The translations under genes were made by a program, and so were the position numbers. 64,000 bases of DNA, taken from contig BTRK01000004.1 of the NCBI GenBank assembly GCA_036245805.1, forward strand, positions 4,030,001 to 4,094,000. The letters run 5' to 3'. Origin of the DNA: Pristionchus mayeri. Lineage: Eukaryota > Nematoda > Chromadorea > Rhabditida > Neodiplogasteridae. Each line of letters starts with the position of its first letter. The first letter of the stretch is position 1. The notes under the pieces are model-generated. The model did no database searches. It was not told the origin of the DNA and saw only the letters and a list, made by a program, of their open reading frames with translations. Below are positions 35,783 through 46,537 of this stretch, in pieces.

Positions 35783-36721
35783 GCGTCGCTGGCGCGTTGA
35801 TGTACGCTGTCTTCGAACGGCAGTTCGGAGTCCGACGAACCGGAGTCATCGGGATGATGGTACGGGTCCTATGCAAATATCGTTAGGTGTTCATTAAATG
35901 TTCCTGTTCACAAACTCTATTATATTACACATTTTCAGGTGAATTGCATACTTAGTTGTAAGTTCTATGTAATTATGTTTTTATATTAATGTTTTCAGCT
36001 GCAATCTTGTCTGCTGTCTCTCTGTGTGGTGTCGATCTGGCTTCCCGGATCTCCATGGGATCCCCACGCCTACTTGTCGACGTTGACGTCCTTTTTTAAT
36101 AATAACTTTCCCACTTCCGTTCCCCATTTCTCAATTTCGACATGGGAATACCAAGAAAAGCGCTGATTGAAGGTGGTCGTCGTGGTGGCAAGCACTGCTT
36201 GGCAATTTCGTATCACCATCGTCCCTGAATGCGAACCATTGACACACTGAATCACACTAGCGATGCTCTGCCTCTTGCGCACATCAGTGAGTGGCCGAGT
36301 CTCTAGTTCTCTTTTTGTTGTAGGATAAACACTTGCAATATGAATAATATCTTTAAAGGATTCGAGTGGAAGGGGCATAACTACACGAGGAAGATAGATA
36401 TATAGCGGACCAAAGAAGGAAGGGGATCGTGTGTCTACACACTTTTATAGATTGGTCATCGATGACGAATTCGAACGGTACGAGCATCGTCTCCATCTTC
36501 ACCTTCCTAATCGCTATTTCAACTTCACGATTCGGTTTGGTTATATTTTTCTTACTGAGCTATTTGTAGCATAAATCTGAGCAATAGCATTACCAACCAC
36601 GACAAGTTGTGCATATCTAGTAATGCCAACCTAGCTTTTACGATGACGAGTTTGTAGGCCCTTTATATATAGTAAAGTTCGGGAATCGATTCAACGGTCA
36701 CTTCATGTCTGACCAGGAATG

Positions 36722-37174
36722 GCCGCGAGGGTAGGTTGGAGTTTTAGAACGAGACCTAGCGGGATCGAAAGAGGATCAAATTCTAAGAACTTCTACGTGT
36801 TTCATATCTGCTGAGGGCTATGATTTTTCGTATCTAACGATATTCGAATGGTCGATTGTTTCCATTGCGTGTATCTCTTGGTATGCGCGAGCAATCGACT
36901 TTCGTCTGCGGTTATGTCAATTAACAAATATCTCAACATACATCGACACATACAGACTGTCAAAATGTCTTATCAGTAAGTCAGTGGACGGCTGGATTGT
37001 AATGGGATTTCAGAACATAGCCTGAGAAATTTATGGTTTTGCACCTCTCCCCACTATGAGCGCAGACATCCACAGTGGCGTTTAGCAGATATGAAAAACG
37101 TATAAGTTCTTAGAATTTGATCCACTTTCGATCCCGCTAGGTCTCGTTCTAAAACTCCAACCTACCCTCGCGGG
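36722..37174. mobile_element. About 450-bp foldback element in intron 14 of copy B
   Basis: GCGAGGGTAGGTTGGAGTTT on the left pairs with AAACTCCAACCTACCCTCGC on the right; arms continue about 110 bp through CGAGACCTAGCGGGATCGAA and complement. No coding frame and no clear target duplication. Confidence 0.85.
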
Positions 37175-37985
37175 CAATCCTTGTGAGTCTCTTCTCAATT
37201 CTTAAGCAAAGCGGCTTAATCTGCCGATTGAATTCGAAACGAATTCCACTCAGTCTGGTTAAATGATATTCTTAGGTTTGTGGATGGCGGATCTCGCGAT
37301 CACTCACATCATGCAAGTCGCCACTCCGGAATCACAGCGAAACACTGTTTTCGGAGTGCAGAATGCAATCTGCCAGACGTTTTCTGTACTAAAAGTGAGC
37401 ATGCCATTAGGGTTTCTCTTGATGGAATTGATTCCGGAATTCCAATAGTGAGGACAAAAGAGTGACGCAATTACATCCCACTCATTTCCCTCGTGCGGAG
37501 CGGTGGCATGAACTTTTGGTTTTTCGCGGAGCGGTGGAATGAAAAAGAAACTTTTGGAATTCCATTTGAATAGATTACCGGATCTTCATTGATTGTCTCC
37601 ACTCAATTTCGACATTTTGCATAACGGAATTCCATTTAGAATTAAATTACAATTGTACACCGCTCGTATGCGAGTTCGATTTGGAAGTGAGTGGAGGTTT
37701 TTGGAACTCCAATAGTCAAGTAATTCCATCAAGGGGGACCCTACATGGCACTCTAATGTGCTGGAACATTCTGAGCTGTCATGTTTCGGTGCCGATTTGG
37801 CTAAAAGGGCAGAATGACCTTCTCCGCCATGAAAGTGAATGTGAAACTTAGAACAACAAAAGGCACTCCCCAGGATGCTCTGGTGATCGTGCTTCCATCA
37901 CCGAGCACTTACGGCATTTTGCATCGTTGCCGCGTACAGCTTCAACGTCGCAGGCTGCTGCTCGTATCTGTACTACATAGTAAAG

Positions 37986-38062
37986 GTGGCGTTTGCGTAA
38001 CTATTGATTATCGATAGTATTTGAAAATATATACGAATATCAATTCGAAAGATACTATGCAG
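37986..38062 (+). other. Last intron of copy B
   Basis: GTGGCG donor after ...YYIVK and TATGCAG acceptor before SSAVNRK. Copy A has an intron at the same place (22822-23053). In copy C the same reading continues without an intron. Confidence 0.65.
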
Positions 38063-39256
38063 TCTTCCGCAGTAAATCGGAAGGCACCGAAGGATGAGGA
38101 GATGAAGACGTATTCGAAAGAAGAATTCAAAGATTTGTCCGTCAACAAAAACGATGATGAATAGGAAAATCTTCTTTACAATAGTTTATTGCAACATTCC
38201 AAATTGTCTTGAAGAGTTGGATGTAATTAAATCGAGGAGAAATCAAATATGAAGATATATATATTATCAATCACCAAAATACATTCTACAGGTCGTAAAA
38301 CATGGCGATAAAATATAAACGGTATGCAGATATTCTGACGATTTTTAGTAAAAATAAATGTACATGTACCAATAGCAACTCAAAAGTCGGTTTGAGCCGT
38401 AATTGCTTGGTCCGAAGCCTCATTGTCGGATACGCCTTTCTGTTCTGGTGGATCTTGAGAATTAACCGTTGCTATATAGTACAGATATGAGCAGCAGCCT
38501 GCGACCTTGAAGCCGTACGAGATAATTATGCAAATTCCGAATGTGTTTGGCGATGGAAGTACTATCACCAGAGCGTCCTGCAAATTGACTCTGGGTATAT
38601 CTTGTTTTTGGTCTCAGAAATTCCCCGGGACGTCATTACTCACTTTTAGTACAGCGAACGTCTGGCAGATTGCATTCTGCACTCCGAAAACCGTGTTTCG
38701 CTGTGATTCCGGAGTGGCGACTTGCATGATGTGAGTGATCGCGAGATCCGCCATCCACAGACCTGGACAAAAAGACATGAGAATAGTGACACAATGCTTG
38801 CCCATTTTTCGTCGATCGTCGCATGAAGAATATATATATTTTTATAATTTTAAAATTATTTTTTTTTAAATTAAGAGTGATCGAAGATTGTACCGAATCG
38901 TGAAGTTGCTATGGCGATGAGGAATGCGAAGATGGAGATGACGCTCTTCCCGTCTGACGTCGTCATTGTCGACCAATCTACAGTGTCATATATGTAATCG
39001 CTATTCGATGTATTAGATGTAGAGTTTGAGATATGATAAGGTTTCTCCAGTTCTTCCCCTTGTTCTATATCATCTCGATCGGCAAAAAACGGTTGTGAAG
39101 ATACGATTACTCATATGTCAAGATTTAATATGATAACTGCCAGGCTCACCGATATGAGCACTTGGTCGATGAGCAGGAGGTGGAGTGGGCACTTCACTGG
39201 TCAGCGGGGAAGAGACGAAATTACCAATTAACGCGTGCCACCATGACGACCACCTA

Positions 39257-40530
39257 CAAGGTGCGGTGAAAGTATGGCAACATGGATTTAACCATGTATT
39301 TTCTTTCAAATCCATCCCACACTTTTGAAACGGTAAACAGTATTTATCAGAGATAGTAGGAACATAACAACAAGAGGTTACTCGATTTGACTTCCTTTGG
39401 CCTTGATGACAGCCTTGAGACGAGAAGGAACTGACTTGACGACGGCCCGAAGGTACTTCTTGTCGATCTTGTTCCATGCCTTTTGAAGGGAGTTCTTGAG
39501 ACTCTCCAGATTCGGGTGGCGAGTAGAGGAAGCTTCATTCTCCAGTACCGACCACACGCTAAAGTCGAGGGGGTTGAGATCGGGGCTGTTGGAGGGCAAT
39601 TCATTCGATGGAATGAAGTCGGGAAGATGCCTTGTGCACCAGTGTCTGGGTGACTTTTTGCGGAATGAGCAGGGGTAGAATCTTGCTGGAAGGTCCAATG
39701 TCGCCCTTTGAAGTGGGAACGTGACCAGGGAAGAAGGGTATTCTCCAGGATCTCCTTGATGTAATAGTGCTTGTTCACTTTGGCACCGGGCTGACAAAAA
39801 CAAGGGGAGTCTTGCCGATGGAACACAATCCTGCCCAAACCGTCACTGACTGCGGGTGCGAAACTCGAGAGACGGTTCTGCCTCTGGCGTTGGCTTGCTC
39901 GGCAGACTGGGCGATCACTCTCGTGTTTTCACTGTTGAAAGCCTGCTCCACCGTGAACATATTCTCATCCGAATAGAAAGTCGTGAGATGTGCGGCCCAC
40001 GCCAAAAGCTTCTTCTCTCTTCAGTCTCTTTTCCTTGTGAATGGCAGTCAGACCATGGCCCTTTCGCATCTTGTAAGGGTGAAACATGAGTCCAGAATGG
40101 ACGATCTTGCGGACCAAATGCTCGTCAATCCCGAGGGCATGGGCCATCTTCCTCATAGATCTCTTGGGATTGCGTACAACTCGCTTCTGCACGATTTTCT
40201 TGTTCTTCTGAGTGACAGCGGAGTGAGGTCTGCCCACTAGGACGGTCCTTAGTCGTGCCAAGCTCCTTGAAACGGCGGATGGTCTTGAACACGGTCGGAC
40301 GGGATACACGTAGTTTCTTCGAGATTTCAGCTGATCTCTCTCCAGTAGCCCAAGGTCAATAATTGATTGCCGGAACTGGTGGGGTTGAACCATGACTAGG
40401 GGAACTATTGAAGTGCGCGTTGAATACCTCTTACTATTTGCGAAATCGTGTTATAACATGTATTAACAGGTTTCCAGAATGATGAAATATTTGAGTTCAA
40501 ACTTTGTTTCCATACTTTCTCCGCACCCTG
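39257..40530 (-). mobile_element. Tc1/mariner-superfamily transposon, 1274 bp
   Basis: TA at 39255-39256 and 40531-40532. Terminal repeats CAAGGTGCGGTGAAAGTATG (left) and, inverted, CAGGGTGCGGAGAAAGTATG (right) with few mismatches. Length and one transposase gene are typical of the superfamily. It is inserted in ferroportin copy C so that its target TA is part of the TAG acceptor of exon 13. Moderately diverged ends and a broken transposase suggest an immobile copy. Confidence 0.93.
39378..40393 (-). pseudogene. Tc1/mariner-type transposase, frameshifted
   Basis: Role in the family: cuts and inserts the element DNA. Start MVQPHQFRQSIIDLGLLERD at 40393. A DNA-binding part with VVRNPKRSMRKMAHALGI and HPYKMRKGHGL is in the first frame (to about 39990). 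A second frame carries YSDENMFTVEQAFNSENTRV and SVTVWAGL (first catalytic Asp in YSDE). A third frame carries KVNKHYYIKEILENTLLPW and WTFQQDSTPAH (second Asp). A fourth carries NSPDLNPLDFSVW and the end AVIKAKGSQIE, stop near 39378. The third acidic position appears to be Asp (PLD), pointing to a DDD-type rather than DDE clade; spacing looks close to 37 but crosses a frameshift. At least three frameshifts make it nonfunctional as written, unless they are assembly indels. Confidence 0.9.
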
Positions 40531-40619
40531 TACAATTATCATACAAATCTTTCTTGTTATCGCAAATGAAAGAGAAGCTCTATGTTGTAAATGGAAATAA
40601 TCAACGCGATCAAACTGAC
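40531..40619 (-). other. Intron 12 remnant of copy C
   Basis: About 90 bp between the transposon and exon 12. The donor is GTCAGT directly after exon 12. Copy A has GTCAGT at the same place; copy B has GTCCTT. Confidence 0.5.
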
Positions 40620-40671
40620 GTCAACGTCGAAAAGTAGGCAGTGGGATCCCAGGGAGATCCCGGTAGCCATA

Positions 40672-43600
40672 CCCCACTGGGAGAAACATCAATGGTGCGG
40701 ATTTCCGTCGAACGGATTTCCGTCGAACGGATTTTCCGTCGAACGGATTTCCATCGAACGGATTTCCGTCGAACGGATTTCCGTCGAACGGATTTCCGTC
40801 GAACGGATTTCCGTCGAACGGATTTCCATCGAACGGATTTCCGTCGAACGGATTTCTGTCACTGGGATCCCAGCTCTTCGCATTGGTTCCTACTTCACTG
40901 CCCACTGGGAGAAACATCAATGGTGCGGATTTCCGTCGAACGGATTTCCATCGAACGGATTTCCGTCGAACGGATTTCCGTCGAACGGATTTCCATCGAA
41001 CGGATTTCCGTCGAACGGATTTCCGTCGAACGGATTTCCATCGAACGGATTTCCGTCGAACGGATTTCCGTCGAACGGATTTCCGTCGAACGGATTTCCG
41101 TCGAACGGATTTCCCGTCGAACGGATTTCCGTCGAACGGATTTCCATCGAACGGATTTCCGTCGAACGGATTTCCGTCACTGGGATCCCAGCTCTTCGCA
41201 TTGGTTCCTACTTCACTGCCCACTGGGAGAAACATCAAGGGTGCGGATAGCCAAAATGATTTCCGTCCGAACGGATTTCCGTCGAACGGATTTCCGTCGA
41301 ACGGATTTCCGTCGAACGGATTTCCATCGAACGGATTTCCGTCGAACGGATTTCCGTCACTGGGATCCCAGCTCCTTCGCATTGGTTTCCTACTTCACTG
41401 CCCACTGGGAGAAACATCAAGGGTGCGGATAGCAAAATGATTTCCGTCGAACGGATTTCCGTCACTGGGATCCCAGCTCTTCGCATTGGTTCCTACTTCA
41501 CTGCCCACTGGGAAGAAACATCAATGGTGCGGATTTCCGTCGAACGGATTTCTGTCGAGCGGATTTCCATCGAACGGATTTCCGTCGAACGGATTTCCGT
41601 CGAACGGATTTCCGTCGAACGGATTTCCGTCACTGGGATCCAGCTCTTCGCATTGGTTCCTACTTCACTGTCCACTGGGAGAAACATCAAGGGTGCGGAT
41701 AGCAAAATGATTTCCGTCGAACGGATTTCCATCGAACGGATTTCCGTCCGAACGGATTTCCATCGAACGGATTTCCGTCGAACGGATTTCCGTCGAACCG
41801 GATTTCCGTCACTGGGATCCCAGCTCTTCGCATTGGTTCCTACTTCACTGCCCACTGGGAGAAACATCAATGGTGCGGATTTCCGTCGAACGGATTTCCA
41901 TCGAACGGATTTCCGTCGAACGGATTTCCGTCGAACGGATTTCCGTCGAACGGATTTCCATCGAACGGATTTCCGTCGAACGGATTTCCGTCACTGGGAT
42001 CCCAGCTCTTCGCATTGGTTCCTACTTCACTGCCCACTGGGAGAAACATCAATGTGCGGATTTCCGTCGAACGGATTTCCATCGAACGGATTTCCGTCGA
42101 ACGGATTTCCGTCGAACGGATTTCCGTCGAACGGATTTCCATCGAACGGATTTCCGTCGAACGGATTTCCGTCGAACGGATTTCCAGTCGAACGGATTTC
42201 CGTCGAACGGATTTCCATCGAACGGATTTCCGTTCGAACGGATTTCTGTCACTGGGATCCCAGCTCTTCGCATTGGTTCCTACTTCACTGCCCACTGGGA
42301 GAAACATCAATGGTGCGGATTTCCGTCGAACGGATTTCCGTCGAACGGATTTCCGTCGAACGGATTTCCATCGAAACGGATTTCCGTCGAACGGATTTCC
42401 GTCGAACGGATTTCCGTCGAACGGATTTCCGTCGAAACGGATTTCCATCGAACGGGATTTCCGTCGAACGGATTTCTGTCACTGGGATCCCAGCTCTTCG
42501 CATTGGTTCCTACTTCACTGCCCACTGGGAGAAACATCAATGGTGCGGATTTCCGTCGAACGGATTTCCATCGAACGGATTTCCGTCGAACGGATTTCCG
42601 TCGAACGGATTTCCACTCGAACGGATTTCCGTCGAACGGATTTCCGTCGAACGGATTTCCATCGAACGGATTTCCGTCGAACGGATTTCCGTCGAACGGA
42701 TTTCCGTCGAACGGATTTCCGTCGAACGGATTTCCGTCGAACGGATTTCCGTCCGAACGGATTTCCATCGAACGGATTTCCGTCGAACGGATTTCCGTCA
42801 CTGGGATCCCAGCTCTTCGCATTGGGTCCTACTTCACTGCCCACTGGGAGAAACATCAAGGGTGCGGATAGCAAAATGATTTCCGTCGAACGGATTTCCG
42901 TCCGAACGGATTTCCGTCGAACGGATTTCCGTCGAACGGATTTCCATCGAACGGATTTCCGTCGAACGGATTTCCGTCACTGGGATCCCAGCTCTTCGCA
43001 TTGGTTCCTACTTCACTGCCCACTGGGAGAAACATCAAGGGTGCGGATAGCAAAATGATTCCGTCGAACGGATTTCCGTCACTGGGATCCCAGCTCTTCG
43101 CATTGGTTCCTACTTCACTGCCCACTGGGAGAAACACATCAATGGTGGCGGATTTCCGTCGAACGGATTTCTGTCGAGCGGGATTTCCATCGAACGGATT
43201 TCCGTCGAACGGATTTCCGTCGAACGGATTTCCCGTCGAACGGATTTCCGTCACTGGGGATCCCAGCTCTTCGCATTGGTTCCTACTTCACTGTCCACTG
43301 GGGAGAAACATCAAGGGTGCGGATAGCAAAATGATTTCCGTCGAACGGATTTCCGTCGAACGGATTTCCGTCGAACGGATTTCCATCGAAAGGATTTCCG
43401 TCGAACGGATTTCCCGTCGAACGGATTTCCATCGAACGGATTTCCGTCGAACGGATTTCCATCGAACGGATTTCCGTCGAACGGATTTCCGTCGAACGGA
43501 TTTCCGTCGAACGGATTTCCGTCACTGGGATCCCAGCTCTTCGCATTGGTTCCTACTTCACTGCCCACTGGGAGAAACATCAATGGTGCGGATTTCCGTC

Positions 43601-44962
43601 GAACGGATTTCCATCGAACGGATTTCCGTCGAACGGATTTCCGTCGAACGGATTTCCGTCGAACGGATTTCCATCGAACGGGATTTCCGTCGAACGGATT
43701 TCCGTCGAACGGATTTCCGTCGAACGGATTTCCATCGAACGGATTTCGTCGAACGGATTTCTGTCACTGGGATCCCAGCTCTTCGCATTGGTTCCTACTT
43801 CACTGCCCACTGGGAGAAACATCAATGGTGCGGATTTCCGTCGAACGGATTTCCATCGAACGGATTTCCGTCGAACGGATTTCCGTCGAACGGATTTCCA
43901 TCGACGGATTTCCGTCGAACGGATTTCCGTCGAACGGATTTCCGTCGAACGGATTTCCGTCGAACGGATTTCCGTCGAACGGATTTCCGTCGAACGGATT
44001 TCCATCGAACGGATTTCCGTCGAACGGATTTCCGTCACTGGGATCCCAGCTCTTCGCATTGGTTCCTACTTCACTGCCCACTGGGAGAAACATCAGGGTG
44101 CGGATAGCAAAATGATTTCCGTCGAACGGATTTCCGTCGAACGGATTTCCGTCGAACGGATTTCCGTCGAACGGATTTCCATCGAACGGATTTCCGTCGA
44201 ACGGATTTCCGTCACTGGGATCCCAGCTCTTCGCATTGGTTCCTACTTCACTGCCCACTGGGAGAAACATCAATGGTGCGGATTTTCCGTCGAACGGATT
44301 TCTGTCGAGCGGATTTCCATCGAACGGATTTCCGTCGAACGGATTTCCGTCGAACGGATTTCCGTCGAACGGATTTCTGTCGAGCGGATTTCCATCGAAC
44401 GGATTTCCATCGAACGGATTTCCGTCGAACGGATTTCCGTCGAACGGATTTCCGTCGAACGGATTTCCATCGAACGGATTTCCGTCGAACGGATTTCCGT
44501 CGAACGGATTTCCGTCGAACGGATTTCCGTCGAACGGATTTCCGTCGAACGGATTTCCATCGAACGGATTTCCGTCGAACGGATTTCCGTCGAACGGATT
44601 TCTGTCGAGCGGATTTCCATCGAACGGATTTCCATCGAACGGATTTCCATCGAACGGATTTCCGTCGAACGGATTTCCGTCACTGGGATCCCAGCTCTTC
44701 GCATTGGTTCCTACTTCACTGCCCACTTGGAGAAACATCAATGGTGCGGATTTCCGTCGAACGGATTTCCATCGAACGGATTTCCGTCGAACGGATTTCC
44801 GTCGAACGGATTTCCATCGAACGGATTTCCGTCGAACGGATTTCCGTCGAACGGGATTTCCGTCGAACGGATTTCCGTCGAACGGATTTCCATCGAACGG
44901 ATTTCCGTCGAACGGATTTCTGTCACTGGGATCCCAGCTCTTCGCATTGGTTCCTACTTCAC
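40672..44962 (+). repeat. Satellite 2 array, forward block (15-bp unit with 67-75-bp spacers)
   Basis: Runs of the 15-bp unit GGATTTCCGTCGAAC, with a frequent CCATC variant and a rarer CTGTCGAGC variant, are separated by spacers of about 67 bp. Each spacer contains the perfect palindrome CTGGGATCCCAG, then GCTCTTCGCATTGG and CCCACTGGGAGAAAC, and ends in AATGGTGC; a second type ends AGGGTGCGGATAGCAAAATG. Each unit holds a small inverted repeat TCCGT-CGA-ACGGA. Single-base indels are frequent. Because 15 is a multiple of three, every frame gives long open frames with pentapeptide repeats; nothing supports translation. Confidence 0.95.
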
Positions 44963-46537
44963 TGTGAACTGTGAAGTAGGAACCAATGCGAAGAGCTGGG
45001 ATCCCAGTGACAGAAATCCGTTCGACGGAAATCCGTTCGATGGAAATCCGTTCGACGGAAATCCGTTCGACGGAAATCCGTTCGACGGAAATCCGTTCGA
45101 CGGAAATCCGTTCGATGGAAATCCGTTCGATGGAAATCCGTTCGACGGAAATCCGCACCATTGATGTTTCTCCCAGTGGGCAGTGAAGTAGGAACCAATG
45201 CGATGAGCTGGGATCCCAGTGACGGAAATCCGTTCGACGGAAATCCGTTCGATGGAAATCCGTTCGAACGGAAATCCGCACCATTGATGTTTCTCCCAGT
45301 GGGCAGTGAAGTAGGAACCAATGCGAAGAGCTGGGATCCCAGTGACGGAAATCCGTTCGACGGAAATCCGTTCGATGGAAATCCGTTCGATGGAAATCCG
45401 TTCGATGGAAATCCGCTCGACAGAAATCCGTTCGACGGAAATCCGTTCGACGGAAATCCGTTCGATGGAAATCCGTTCGACGGAAATCCGTTCGACGGAA
45501 ATCCGTTCGACGGAAATCCGTTCGACGGAAATCCGTTCGACGGAAATCCGTTCGATGGAAATCCGTTCGACGGAAATCCGTTCGACGGAAATCCGTTCGA
45601 CGGAAATCCGTTCGATGGAAATCCGTTCGATGGAAATCCGCTCGACAGAAATCCGTTCGACGGAAATCCGTTCGACGGAAATCCGTTCGACGGAAATCCG
45701 TTCGATGGAAATCCGCTCGACAGAAATCCGTTCGACGGAAATCCGCACCATTGATGTTTCTCTCCAGTGGGCAGTGAAGTAGGAACCAATGCGAAGAGCT
45801 GGGATCCCAGTGACGGAAATCCGTTCGACGGAAATCCGTTCGATGGAAATCCGTTCGACGGAAATCCGTTCGACGGAAATCCGTTCGACGGAAATCCGTT
45901 CGACGGAAATCATTTTGCTATCCGCACCCTTGATGTTTCTCCCAGTGGGCAGTGAAGTAAGGAACCAATGCGAAGAGCTGGGATCCCAGTGACGGAAATC
46001 CGTTCGACGGAAATCCGTTCGATGGAAATCCGTTCGACGGAAATCCGTTCGACGGAAATCCGTTCGACGGAAATCCGTTCGACGGAAATCCGTTCGACGG
46101 AAATCCGTTCGACGGAAATCCGTTCGATGGAAATCCGTTCGACGGAAATCCGTTCGACGGAAATCCGTTCGATGGAAATCCGTTCGACGGAAATCCGCAC
46201 CATTGATGTTTCTCCCAGTGGGCAGTGAAGTAGGAACCAATGCGAAGAGCTGGGATCCCAGTGACAGAAATCCGTTCGACGGAAATCCGTTCGATGGAAA
46301 TCCGTTCGACGGAAATCCCGTTCGACGGAAATCGTTCGACGGAAATCCGTTCGATGGAAATCCGTTCGACGGAAATCCGTTCGACGGAAATCCGTTCGAC
46401 GGAAATCCGTTTCGATGGAAATCCCGTTCGACGGAAATCCGCACCATTGATGTTTCTCCCAGTGGGCAGTGAAGTAGGAACCAATGCGAAGAGCTGGGAT
46501 CCCCAGTGACGGAAATCCGTTCGACGGAAATCCGTAC
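44963..46537 (-). repeat. Satellite 2 array, inverted block
   Basis: The same satellite in reverse orientation, beginning at the inversion centre (TTCCTACTTCAC / GTGAAGTAGGAA around 44963-44970) and ending at the gap. Block order and the order of unit variants mirror the forward block outward from the centre; see findings. Confidence 0.95.

Larger units (their letters stand above)
31976..38164 (+). pseudogene. Ferroportin (SLC40) copy B, exons 7-9 deleted and frameshifted
   Basis: Exons: 31976-32020, 32187-32283, 35059-35116, 35161-35258, 35304-35383, 35463-35518, remnant of exon 7 at 35569-35584, then 35659-35737, 35783-35859, 35999-36087, 36173-36286, 36451-36534, 37276-37394, 37874-37985, 38063-38164. 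Start MPSLLLYSAYLCTCM; then EDRGWSFIISLCMQF; RDWALVLVCESG; ENVMGFLRSLGSVAG; SIWLPGSPWDP; DLAITHIMQVATPESQ; GVQNAICQTF; tail with KEEFKDLSVNKNDDE and stop TAG. Exon sizes equal those of copy A except for small indels: exon 2 lacks two bases (premature TGA), exon 13 has one extra, exon 16 has one extra T. The exon 7 acceptor reads CCAT instead of CTAG and only 16 bases of that exon remain, so the segment with the conserved DQLAN helix and the two following exons is gone. A working transporter is unlikely. Intron 2 is 2.8 kb and holds other elements. Confidence 0.85.
38380..40670 (-). pseudogene. Ferroportin (SLC40) copy C, 5'-truncated by satellite 2
   Basis: Segments: 40620-40670 (3' part of exon 12, WLPGSPWDPTAYFSTLT), 39150-39253 (exon 13, WSSWWHALIGNFVSSP then a proline-rich stretch), 38894-38977 (exon 14, SVISIFAFLIAIATSRF), 38644-38762 (exon 15, LWMADLAITHIMQVATPESQ, GVQNAICQTFAVLK), 38380-38577 (last exon, ALVIVLPSPNTFGICIIISY, then a hydrophilic tail ending AITAQTDF, stop TGA). 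These exons are all open, unlike those of A and B. Upstream of the TGG codon in exon 12 the sequence changes to satellite 2, so exons 1-11 are absent. A Tc1-like transposon separates exons 12 and 13. Tail-to-tail with copy B, 215 bp apart; the + strand AATAAA at 38353 could serve B. Could be the 3' half of a once intact gene. Confidence 0.85.

Noticed and set aside
36070..36378. Minus-strand frame of about 100 residues
   Set aside because: Antisense to exons 12-13 of copy B; no family match.
24637..39253. A dispersed repeat shared by 24640-24746, 36173-36286 and 39150-39253
   Set aside because: On translation and phase it is exon 13 of ferroportin in copies A, B and C, not a mobile repeat.
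43800..45284. Open frames up to about 490 residues in satellite 2, with pentapeptide repeats such as GFPSN, NPFDG or RISVE
   Set aside because: The 15-bp unit is a multiple of three, so several frames on both strands stay open automatically. There is no start context, splice signal, domain or codon bias, and spacers are shared in all frames.
40690..46437. CRISPR-like regular repeats
   Set aside because: Units are contiguous with no unique spacers, the separators are themselves conserved repeats, and the genome is eukaryotic.
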